Origin: Ohtaekwangia sp036503775
GTDB taxonomy: Bacteria; Bacteroidota; Bacteroidia; Cytophagales; Cyclobacteriaceae
NCBI GenBank assembly: GCA_036503775.1
Contig: DASXWH010000065.1
Span: 1 to 32,870 of the forward strand
Direction: 5' to 3'
DNA: 32,870 nucleotides
Shown here: piece by piece, positions 1 to 7,634 of the stretch
Layout: each line of letters opens with the position of its first letter
Position numbering within the stretch: position 1 is the stretch's first letter
Made by a program: the position numbers and the translations under genes
Notes under the pieces: model-generated
The model's input: the letters and a program-made list of their open reading frames with translations, nothing else
What the model was told of the DNA's origin: nothing
The model's database searches: none

Positions 1-1
1 C

Positions 2-682
2 GGAAAGACATTAGTTTGTGGAACAGCACGCATTGACGGCTGGGCCATAGGCATCGTTGCCAATCAGCGAAAAGTAGTCAAGACAAAGAAAGGCGAAATG
101 CAAATGGGTGGCGTGATCTATTCCGACTCTGCCGACAAAGCTGCACGATTCATCATGAATTGTAATCAGCGGAAGATACCACTCCTCTTCATTCAGGATG
201 TAAGCGGGTTTATGGTAGGAAGTAAAGCAGAGCATGGTGGCATCATTAAGGATGGTGCTAAAATGGTGAATGCCATGGCAAACTCTACCGTACCCAAGTT
301 CACCCTGATTATCGGAAACTCATATGGTGCCGGGAATTACGCGATGTGCGGGAAGGCATACGATCCGCGCTTGATAATAGCCTGGCCAACCGCTCAGATT
401 GCTGTTATGAGCGGAGCCTCTGCTGCGAAAACACTTTTACAGATCCGAGTCAGTGCCCTGAAGGCACAGGGGAAAACCATATCAAAAGAAGAAGAAGAGT
501 CGCTACTGAAAGAAATTACCGATCGTTATAACGAACAACTCAGTCCGTTCTACGCAGCTTCCCGGATATGGGTAGATGGTGTTATCGATCCGCTCGAAAC
601 GCGTAAGGTAATTTCCATGGGCATTGAAGCTGCCAATCAGGCTCCCGTAGAAAAATTCAGCGCAGGGGTGATCCAGACTTAG
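2..682 (+). CDS. Acyl-CoA carboxylase carboxyltransferase (beta) subunit, methylcrotonyl-CoA carboxylase-like, 5'-truncated by the window
   Basis: The reading frame is open from base 2, so this is the C-terminal part of a gene that starts outside the window; the first in-frame ATG at 98 is internal. The protein belongs to the biotin-dependent carboxyltransferase (crotonase-fold) family, which moves carboxybiotin CO2 to an acyl-CoA. The stretch QDVSGFMVG followed by GGIIKDGAKMVNA, then IIGNSYGAGNYAMCG and WPTAQIAVMSG, is the oxyanion-hole and acyl-CoA region typical of methylcrotonyl-CoA (or geranyl-CoA) carboxylase beta subunits, rather than of the propionyl-CoA enzyme. The likely role is leucine or isovalerate catabolism in the cytoplasm. 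The end is intact (last residues VIQT). Its TAG stop overlaps the TAA stop of the convergent helicase gene in the four bases TTAG. The family is secure; the exact substrate is inferred. Confidence 0.9.
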   Translation, partial: GKTLVCGTARIDGWAIGIVANQRKVVKTKKGEMQMGGVIYSDSADKAARFIMNCNQRKIPLLFIQDVSGFMVGSKAEHGGIIKDGAKMVNAMANSTVPKFTLIIGNSYGAGNYAMCGKAYDPRLIIAWPTAQIAVMSGASAAKTLLQIRVSALKAQGKTISKEEEESLLKEITDRYNEQLSPFYAASRIWVDGVIDPLETRKVISMGIEAANQAPVEKFSAGVIQT

Positions 683-3600
683 GAACTTAAGGCCGAGGCG
701 CCTACAAACCACTTCAATTCAGATTCTATCTTCTCCGGATTCTTCCAGAATTGCCGGCTGAAGATCATACGGTAATGCCAGTTCTTTTGCGTGAGCAATG
801 CCGGAGTATAGGCATGTGCATCTTTCACGGATGGCGATTGGTAATATCGTATATCATCCGTAAGAATAATGGCCAGGTATTGATCCCTTTCACCTACACT
901 CAGATCAGAAAAAGGGAAAGCGTTATTTTCAAAAACAAACCCACTCATAGAAGCATCTGCCCAATGTTTGATCTTGTTATTCAAATACAGGAATGAGATT
1001 CCATTGGTATTGTAACTTACCGAAGTTTGAAACTTGCGATCATGAACATCGCGGGCAAACTCGAGGTATTTTTTGAATAGAACAGGCCCTGCGTTTTTAA
1101 GGTCATCCGTTTTAAGCTGTTCCGGCCAGATACTGCTGATGAGAATAATTTTCTCACGCGCTCGCGTAACAGCAACATTAAGTCTGTTTTCACCTCCAGC
1201 GGTATTCAGACTCCCGAATTGCATAGACATTTTTCCTTTTTTATCAGGAGCATATCCAACAGAAAAAATAATGATGTCTTTCTCATCACCCTGCACATTC
1301 TCGATATTCTTGACAAACAGGGAAGATGGTATACGTAATTCGCTTCGTGCAGATGCTGCTTCGAGCAAATCCATGATCAGCATTTGCTGGGGGGCATTAA
1401 AGGTAACAATGCCAATTTCTTTATCCGGATGATCCTGAAGAAGTTCACGGATTCGCTCAACGACCATCTCAGCTTCAACCGGATTGGTATGGTTATCCCA
1501 TACACCATCTACCTTACAATATTCAATAGCAGGTTCATTCCGGTTCACCGTGTTTCGATCCGGCAATAACTTAAGCCGGCCTTCATAGAAGAACCGGTTC
1601 GAAAAGTCAATCAACTCAAGCGACTTGCTGCGATAGTGTCCCTGCAGGTGAATGGTTGAAACATAGCGTTCAGCCAGAGCCAACAGGGAATCTACCTCCA
1701 GATCAGGTGCCTCTTCCTCTTCTTCCCATCTCACCTGATATAATTCACTGGGTTGTAGCTGCTGTGCATCTCCCGCTACCACAATCTGACGGCCGCGATA
1801 CATAGCCGGTATACCCCGTTCCGCAAAACATTGTGAAGCTTCATCAAAGATCACTACATCAAATAACTCAGTCATGGGAAAAATGGCAGAGACTGATTCG
1901 GGTGATGCCATCCAGCATGGTACAAGCCTGAAAAGTTCTTCCTGAAACTGTTCAATAACTTTTCGTACGGGCCATATTTTTTTCTTTTTCGTTACCTGAT
2001 GATACAAATCACGGTATGTCACCCGGTTGTTCAGTCGATTGTATTCCACGCCTTCGTACACCCGTTCGCGAGCGCGTACAATCAATATCTCTTCACTTAA
2101 CTTTTGTTTCTCTCCGATCAATTGTTGCAGCTCCGTTTGGAGTTCGTCCATTTTACCAAAGGATACCATTCGCAGCACGGGAAATTTGGTTTCCAGGTGA
2201 TCGATCCACGCCAAACGTAAACTGTTTTGGAAAAGTGCTGCAAGACCTTCCGCATCCCAGCTTTCGGCTTCATCGTGCAGCTTTGTAATTACATCCCGTT
2301 CATAGAGTTTTAATTCTTCACTGAGAATATCATAGGCGCACAACGCATCGAAGTGATAATGCAATTGCTCCATGAACGTTGACTCAAGCTCGGGCTGAAA
2401 AATAAGCTGACGGATCTGATACGGAGTAAGGTATTTCAGCCATTCTGATTTTTTTTCAGGAATTTCTTTTAGAGCCGACAGGATTTGCTGAAGCAATCCA
2501 ATGAATTCACTCCGGGTGAATCTCTCCGGACTCACCGCATCTTTAATCTCCCGAATGCTATTAAAAATCAACTTGGCACGAATAGCATATTTCTGATTGG
2601 TAAACCACCGTTGCAATGTTTTTTTATCATAGCCCTGCGGAAGTTCATGCAGCCAGGATTTACCCTTCAAGGCCGTGAGTTGATGCTCCAGGTTCAGCCG
2701 GCTGTCGATGCGTTTTTCAAGAACATTCAAACCAATTTTATTGTACTCCAAACCATTCGCTGCTACTACTTTTTTGACCAGCAGTTTATTATCTGAAAAC
2801 AACTCCCAGCGGATGAGCTTTATGATATTCCTTCGTGACAGCATGTGCTGCTGGAGAGCTTCCTGAATTTTACCCAACTGATCACTGGCTATAGTGGTCT
2901 CTGGATTTTCATCCGAGAAACAATTCATACAAACGCGCTCCATATTCGCGAGCCATAGCAAGCTGGTCTCATCATCAGACTCGCTCATCATCGACTGAAA
3001 AAAATGATACGTGTTATCATCTTTCAACACGGTGATCATTCCCAAAATATCATCCGCACGCTGAAAAAGTGTTTCACAATCTTCCAGGTTGAGTGTAGAG
3101 CCTATCAGCTTGAATACATCAGCTGACACCTTCTTTTGAAAAGCTGGAATTTCATGAATGATGCGTTCGATATTTTTTTCATCCTGAAGCTGAAAGGCAG
3201 CAAATGATTTTCTTCTGAACCAAGGGTGGGCCTCATGATTAAAAATACCAGCAAAGCCAGCATAGGTCTTCAGTTTCTTGATAAAGACCGGAAGCTCCTG
3301 AAAATGAAAATACTGGTATTCCTGTTTGATATTGATGGAAGGGGCATACGGATTAGATGTTAAGTAAAGCGCTTTAACCGATGATCCGCATTCACGTTCA
3401 TCAAACAACGTATTGCGGAATTCCTGAAGTTCCTCGGTAATATGATCAATTCTGCGCGAGACCTGAAAAAATTTCCGTTCGGTTTGTATAACATCAATAC
3501 TCCTGTTCTTGATTTTAAATTCTTCCAGCCTTTCGATCTGTGTAGCAATTTTTGAAAAGATCTCTCTTCGATCGTTCCGGAAATCATGAACCAGTCCCAG

Positions 3601-4698
3601 GAAATCACCCAGGTCTATGGATTTCAGCCGGGTATACACCACATCGAGTGCTGCACGTTTCTGGCACACCAGCAAAGCCCGTTTACCGGAAGCCATAGCA
3701 TCGGCCAGCAGATTGCATATCAGCTGTGATTTCCCGGTGCCGGGTGGTCCCTGCACAACGATCGATTTTCCATTCTTGATAGCCTGAACTGCATTTTCCT
3801 GATACGCATCAATGGTGAAGGGTGTCAGTAATTTCTCTTCACTTACTTTATGTTCGGATGGTTTGTTTACCTCCCCGGTAGTGGAAACCGACTTGGATGA
3901 AAAAAAATCTTCGAGGTCTTTTATAGAATCATTTTCCAGGAGATGCTGATAATCGGGAACCAGTTGTGAACCGGCTTGCGGAAAAATACCTAATACAGCT
4001 TCCGGAAAAAGCTTGATCTCGCCATTGCGGTGTGTCGGGTCAAATTCTTCTTTCTTGAATTGCCGGAAGGTTTGCAATTCATCCCGGAAATTATCCGGAT
4101 TAAAGTTCACCTCCAGTTTGTCTTTGATAAGCTGATACACCTGCGTGCGAAACACTGTGCTGTCAGAATCAAAATCTTCGAATGTAAAATCAATCAGTGA
4201 TTCCTCAAGCTTGATATGATTATAGAAAGCATACGCCAATAAAAAAGATTTATTGAACGTAATCCCGGCATCTTCACGCGGTTCCAGATGCCAGTGTTGT
4301 CCGGTTTGAACAATGCTTACCGGAAAAAAAAGTAAGGGGCAACGCACCCAGGTGCCGTCAGAAAACTTTCCTTCCACGAAGGGCCAGCCAACATGAAGAT
4401 CATTTGAACCACGCTCTTCAAACAGGAACTTATCAATGCGTTGTAATTTTTTAAGTTTCTTGCTGGCTTCATTACTGGCTTCAACACGACTATCCAGCAC
4501 AGGGCATATTTTTTTTGCTTTGCCGGCAATCAATGCATTGATTATTCCAAAAGAGCGCTCGCCATTCAGAAAACTTAATTCATGAACGTCCATCAATTGC
4601 TCGGCTGACAGGCGTAGCAACAGCAGGGAACGGTTATTCCCCGACAAGTTGGTAAGCCTGCGTAAATACGAACGAAGGATTCCTTTAGCAGCGTGCAT
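679..4698 (-). CDS. Large superfamily 1 (DNA2/NAM7, COG1112-like) helicase with degenerate C-terminal Vsr/MTES_1575-like domain
   Basis: This is a 1339-residue ATP-dependent helicase. Visible motifs in order: Walker A GPPGTGKS at 317-324, Walker B DVVIFDEASQ near 947-956, motif III GDAQQLQPS near 976, HYRSKS near 1021, motif V VQGDEKDIII near 1135 and the motif VI arginine finger NRLNVAVTRAREK near 1171. About 620 residues of helical, coiled-coil-rich insertion separate motifs I and II. The N-terminal 250 residues (RRLTNLSGNNRSLLLLRL at the start) resemble the DUF4011-type leader of this family. Residues about 1240-1335 (YLAIILTDDIRYYQSPS, then NWHYRMIFSRQFWKNPE) recall the MTES_1575/Vsr-like endonuclease tail, but the usual LAIE-x-DG and YH residues are replaced, so it may be catalytically dead. 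The start is ATG, 40 nt after the ComEA-like gene, so the two are probably co-transcribed. The helicase call is firm; the role (repair, RNA metabolism or anti-phage defence) is unknown. Confidence 0.88.
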   Translation of the reverse strand: MHAAKGILRSYLRRLTNLSGNNRSLLLLRLSAEQLMDVHELSFLNGERSFGIINALIAGKAKKICPVLDSRVEASNEASKKLKKLQRIDKFLFEERGSNDLHVGWPFVEGKFSDGTWVRCPLLFFPVSIVQTGQHWHLEPREDAGITFNKSFLLAYAFYNHIKLEESLIDFTFEDFDSDSTVFRTQVYQLIKDKLEVNFNPDNFRDELQTFRQFKKEEFDPTHRNGEIKLFPEAVLGIFPQAGSQLVPDYQHLLENDSIKDLEDFFSSKSVSTTGEVNKPSEHKVSEEKLLTPFTIDAYQENAVQAIKNGKSIVVQGPPGTGKSQLICNLLADAMASGKRALLVCQKRAALDVVYTRLKSIDLGDFLGLVHDFRNDRREIFSKIATQIERLEEFKIKNRSIDVIQTERKFFQVSRRIDHITEELQEFRNTLFDERECGSSVKALYLTSNPYAPSINIKQEYQYFHFQELPVFIKKLKTYAGFAGIFNHEAHPWFRRKSFAAFQLQDEKNIERIIHEIPAFQKKVSADVFKLIGSTLNLEDCETLFQRADDILGMITVLKDDNTYHFFQSMMSESDDETSLLWLANMERVCMNCFSDENPETTIASDQLGKIQEALQQHMLSRRNIIKLIRWELFSDNKLLVKKVVAANGLEYNKIGLNVLEKRIDSRLNLEHQLTALKGKSWLHELPQGYDKKTLQRWFTNQKYAIRAKLIFNSIREIKDAVSPERFTRSEFIGLLQQILSALKEIPEKKSEWLKYLTPYQIRQLIFQPELESTFMEQLHYHFDALCAYDILSEELKLYERDVITKLHDEAESWDAEGLAALFQNSLRLAWIDHLETKFPVLRMVSFGKMDELQTELQQLIGEKQKLSEEILIVRARERVYEGVEYNRLNNRVTYRDLYHQVTKKKKIWPVRKVIEQFQEELFRLVPCWMASPESVSAIFPMTELFDVVIFDEASQCFAERGIPAMYRGRQIVVAGDAQQLQPSELYQVRWEEEEEAPDLEVDSLLALAERYVSTIHLQGHYRSKSLELIDFSNRFFYEGRLKLLPDRNTVNRNEPAIEYCKVDGVWDNHTNPVEAEMVVERIRELLQDHPDKEIGIVTFNAPQQMLIMDLLEAASARSELRIPSSLFVKNIENVQGDEKDIIIFSVGYAPDKKGKMSMQFGSLNTAGGENRLNVAVTRAREKIILISSIWPEQLKTDDLKNAGPVLFKKYLEFARDVHDRKFQTSVSYNTNGISFLYLNNKIKHWADASMSGFVFENNAFPFSDLSVGERDQYLAIILTDDIRYYQSPSVKDAHAYTPALLTQKNWHYRMIFSRQFWKNPEKIESELKWFVGASALSS

Positions 4699-4738
4699 GT
4701 GCTGTCCTGTTGATTAAATACCGGCATTACCGCCAGCA

Positions 4739-5641
4739 TCAGTTCTGTAACTTCAAATATGGAGTGATTTTCTGAATGGTGTTGATATCCAGGGCTTGTA
4801 TATTCCGAAGGTCTTCAAAGCCCCCAAAAGGACCATGCTGAAATCGATAGGCGACAATAGCCTTGGCCGTTTTCCGCGATAAATAGGGATGAGCGGACAA
4901 CTCATTTTCAGTAGCCTGGTTTAGATTCAGCTGAACGGGCACATAATTTTGTAAAACAAAGGATTGCGTTGTCAAGCGCGTAACCACTGTGGTATCCAAT
5001 CCCCAGACTTCCTTCAATTGATCAATGGAAACAAAGCCGCCCAGCTTTTCACGATAATTAATAATCCGTTTTGAAAGTTTAGGGCCAATTCCATAAATCT
5101 CTTCCAGCCGCAATGAATCGGCCGTGTTGATGTCAAACCGTTCAACGATTTTTGTCTTCTTTTCAAATGCTGATTCAGACTTTAAGAACGTTTCCACCTG
5201 ACTTGTTACTGGCAATAAAATATGATCATAAAGCTGCAGGTACAGCACCGTATCCATACCATACATTTTGAGCAGATCGGATTTGATCCTGAATTTTCCT
5301 CCCTTTTCACGATAGCGAATTATCCGTCTGGATAGGGAAGTCGAAAACCCAAGTTGCTGTAATTCTTCCGGCAAAACCCGGTTAGGATCAAAATCGAAGG
5401 CAGCAATTTTTGGTGATTTGGTTATTCTTTCTTCCGTAGCATCTGTGGCCTGCCAATGAGCAACCATGCTGTCTAACATAGCAACATCATGAATATCTGG
5501 TTTACGATGGGCAACCCACCACCGGTAAATTGGTTCAGAAAAAACGGCAAGAATCAATAGGGGCAACAATATCACCAGCCCATTGGCCTGTGATCTGGAA
5601 AACCCAAAGAAGCGCTGGAGGAAACGGGAAAATCTTTTCAT
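4739..5641 (-). CDS. ComEA-like helix-hairpin-helix DNA-binding membrane protein
   Basis: This is a 300-residue protein with a short basic N-terminus, one hydrophobic segment at about residues 20-36 (GLVILLPLLILAVF) and three helix-hairpin-helix units at about 84-130, 169-216 and 239-286. The units share the pattern of Asn/Phe-rich entry, a YGIGPKLSKRIINYREK-type hairpin and a GGFxxxxxL exit; unit 2 is the most canonical. HhH units of this type bind DNA backbone without sequence specificity. In ComEA, the soluble part lies outside the inner membrane and captures DNA during natural transformation. Triple-HhH versions of about 300 residues are common in Bacteroidota. The gene is immediately upstream of the helicase on the same strand and divergent from hemA. 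Whether it takes part in DNA uptake here is not shown; the family assignment is secure. Confidence 0.85.
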   Translation of the reverse strand: MKRFSRFLQRFFGFSRSQANGLVILLPLLILAVFSEPIYRWWVAHRKPDIHDVAMLDSMVAHWQATDATEERITKSPKIAAFDFDPNRVLPEELQQLGFSTSLSRRIIRYREKGGKFRIKSDLLKMYGMDTVLYLQLYDHILLPVTSQVETFLKSESAFEKKTKIVERFDINTADSLRLEEIYGIGPKLSKRIINYREKLGGFVSIDQLKEVWGLDTTVVTRLTTQSFVLQNYVPVQLNLNQATENELSAHPYLSRKTAKAIVAYRFQHGPFGGFEDLRNIQALDINTIQKITPYLKLQN

Positions 5642-5844
5642 TAATGAAATACAACGCGGTCGTTAAAAATCGAAATTTTCCATGAAATGCTGAAATCGAA
5701 TTTTATTGACACACGATTATGGGGGCTGAAATCTGGTCATGGTTTTGAACTAAAAAATCACGCTGATCGTAAAAGGTGGAGGTTCACTAAAAAATGGTTA
5801 TTTGTATTAATTCTAAATTACCTTGATAGTGACAATTATCATGA

Positions 5845-5871
5845 TTGGTTTTCCCGGAGAGTATACTTTTG
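5845..5871 (+). promoter_or_regulatory. Putative Bacteroidota-type promoter of hemA
   Basis: The -7 box TACTTTTG at 5864-5871 matches the Bacteroidota consensus TAnnTTTG. A TTG at 5845-5847 could serve as the -33 element with a 16-nt spacer. Only nine bases lie between the box and the hemA ATG at 5881, so the transcript would begin at or within a few bases of the start codon. Confidence 0.5.
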
Positions 5872-5880
5872 TAGTCCGAA

Positions 5881-7140
5881 ATGGTACAAAACTTTAAAGC
5901 CTTAGTCCTGACATATAAAACCGCCCCGGTAGCCATTCGGGAGCAGGTTTCCCTTACCGAAAGCGCCAGTAAGCAACTTATGGGCTTTATCCGGGAATAT
6001 ACCAGCGTAAGCGAGGCTCTGATCGTATCTACCTGCAACCGGACTGAAATCTACTTTTCGGCCGAAAAGGATCATTCAGGCGAGATTCTTAAAGGTCTTT
6101 CCATCATAAAAAATATAGAATCTGGTTTTGAGCAGCATTTTTCCCTCCTTCAGGGCCAGGCGGCTGTACAGCATCTTTTTGAGGTGGCCATTGGACTGGA
6201 TGCGCAGATCGTGGGGGATCTGCAGATCTCCGGACAGGTAAAAAATGCCTATCAATGGAGTGCTGATGAAAACATGGCAGGTCCATTCCTGCATCGCTTA
6301 TTGCACACAATCTTTTTTGTTAACAAGCGCATCGTACAAGAAACATCTTTCCGGGATGGTGCAGCTTCTATATCCTACGCAACAAAGGAATTAGCGGAAG
6401 ATTTAACCACGGTATTTGCATCCCCAAAAATCCTTGTCGTAGGCGTTGGTGAAATAGGACAAGATGTGTGTCTGAATCTTCAGAATTCAAACCTGCAAAA
6501 CGTAACCATACTTAACCGTACTGTAGAGAAAGCCGAAAAACTTGCTACCCGTTGCGGCTTTACGTTTGGTAGTATGGACAGACTGAAAGAAGAGATTGCC
6601 CAGGCAGACCTGATTATTAGTTCTGTATCCGGAAACGAACCCATCATCACGCGTGAATTACTCGCGGATATTAAAATACTCTCCTATAAATTCTTTATTG
6701 ACCTTTCCATGCCTCGCAGCATTGAATCAGGAATAGGAGAAATTCATGGTGCTATTCTGTATAACCTCGATGACCTTCGTGAAAAAACAAACGAAGCGGT
6801 TGAAAAGCGGAAAGCTTCCATCCCATTAGTACGTTCGATCATTCAGGAAACTATTGCTGAATTTGAAGACTGGTCTAAGGAAATGATCGTCTCTCCTACG
6901 ATCCAGAAACTGAAGGGTGCGCTGGAACAAATCCGTACGGAAGAGCTAGCCCGTTACCTGAAAAATGCCAAACCCGAAGAAGCCGAGAAACTGGATGAGA
7001 TGAGCCGTTCACTCATGCAAAAAATATTGAAGTACCCCGTACTTCAATTGAAGGCCGCCTGCAAGCGGGGTGATGCTGAGTCTCTTTCTGAAATCCTCAG
7101 CGACCTGTTTAACCTGGATAAGGTTCAGGAGAAAAAGTAA
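5881..7140 (+). CDS. hemA: Glutamyl-tRNA reductase
   Basis: This 419-residue enzyme performs the first committed step of C5-pathway tetrapyrrole synthesis: NADPH-dependent reduction of glutamyl-tRNA(Glu) to glutamate-1-semialdehyde in the cytoplasm. The catalytic site STCNRTEIYF places the nucleophilic Cys at residue 52. The family motif preceding the spinal helix reads VGDLQISGQVKNAY (about 111-124), with Asp where many bacteria have Glu. The NADPH-binding Rossmann motif GVGEIG is at 188-193, and the C-terminal helical dimerisation domain runs from about 310. The length is normal. The ATG start is supported by the conserved opening LVLTYKTAPVAIREQV and by a -7 box just before it. The next gene begins 17 nt downstream, so hemA, the DinB-like gene and paaD probably form one unit. 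hemC and hemD are not adjacent. Confidence 0.95.
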   Translation: MVQNFKALVLTYKTAPVAIREQVSLTESASKQLMGFIREYTSVSEALIVSTCNRTEIYFSAEKDHSGEILKGLSIIKNIESGFEQHFSLLQGQAAVQHLFEVAIGLDAQIVGDLQISGQVKNAYQWSADENMAGPFLHRLLHTIFFVNKRIVQETSFRDGAASISYATKELAEDLTTVFASPKILVVGVGEIGQDVCLNLQNSNLQNVTILNRTVEKAEKLATRCGFTFGSMDRLKEEIAQADLIISSVSGNEPIITRELLADIKILSYKFFIDLSMPRSIESGIGEIHGAILYNLDDLREKTNEAVEKRKASIPLVRSIIQETIAEFEDWSKEMIVSPTIQKLKGALEQIRTEELARYLKNAKPEEAEKLDEMSRSLMQKILKYPVLQLKAACKRGDAESLSEILSDLFNLDKVQEKK

Positions 7141-7157
7141 TTTCAACGTTCAATGTA

Positions 7158-7634
7158 TTGCCTTTGAAAACTGTAGTTGCAGAACTCAGGCAGATCATCC
7201 ATGAGTTCACTGATAAAATTGATCAGATTCCGGATTCCGATTTTTCCGATAAGCTTTTGCCTGGAAAATGGAGTAAGAAGGAAGTGCTTGGGCATTTAAT
7301 TGATTCAGCAGAAAATAACCTGAGGCGTTTTATCACCGGCCAGTATGAATCGGTGCCTCCGAAAATTGTTTATGATCAGGATTTTTGGGTAACCGCTAAT
7401 GGATATCAGCGCACCCCCAAAGCCGATATCATTTCGCTTTGGAAACTGATCAATGAAAGAATCTGCGAGATACTGCTATCGGTGCCTGTTGAAAAATACA
7501 ACGCTGTTTGTGATACGGGTAAAGAAGCCGCTCAGCATAAAGCACTGGAATGGCTTGCTGCTGACTATGTAAAACATATGAAACATCACCTGAATCAGAT
7601 CATTCCCGGAAGCTTTACCATTACGTATCCATGA
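7158..7634 (+). CDS. DinB-fold (DinB_2-like) putative metal-dependent protein
   Basis: This is a 158-residue four-helix-bundle protein of the DinB/YfiT superfamily. The family signature is clear: KWSKKEVLGHLIDSAENN near residues 37-54, with a likely metal ligand at His46, and YVKHMKHHLNQI near 138-149, with HxxxH at 140 and 144, giving the usual three-His site. Some DinB-fold proteins are bacillithiol- or mycothiol-dependent transferases, but the function of this branch is unknown. No in-frame ATG precedes the conserved region; TTG at 7158 (or 7164) is the best start, because an in-frame stop lies at 7119 inside hemA. The 3' end overlaps paaD by ATGA, so the two are probably translationally coupled. 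A role tied to PaaD or haem synthesis cannot be inferred from sequence. Confidence 0.78.
   Translation: MPLKTVVAELRQIIHEFTDKIDQIPDSDFSDKLLPGKWSKKEVLGHLIDSAENNLRRFITGQYESVPPKIVYDQDFWVTANGYQRTPKADIISLWKLINERICEILLSVPVEKYNAVCDTGKEAAQHKALEWLAADYVKHMKHHLNQIIPGSFTITYP

Noticed and set aside
679..4698. Calling the helicase region a defence island
   Set aside because: No toxin, restriction, integrase or other defence gene is nearby; the neighbours are housekeeping genes. Only the domain layout of the single protein hints at defence.
5825..5841. A short TGATA/TATCA dyad upstream of hemA
   Set aside because: The arms are only five bases with a seven-base centre in AT-rich sequence, so chance is a sufficient explanation.
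5687..5905. A 72-residue plus-strand ORF before hemA
   Set aside because: It runs into hemA in another frame, shows no homology-like pattern, and overlaps the hemA promoter box.
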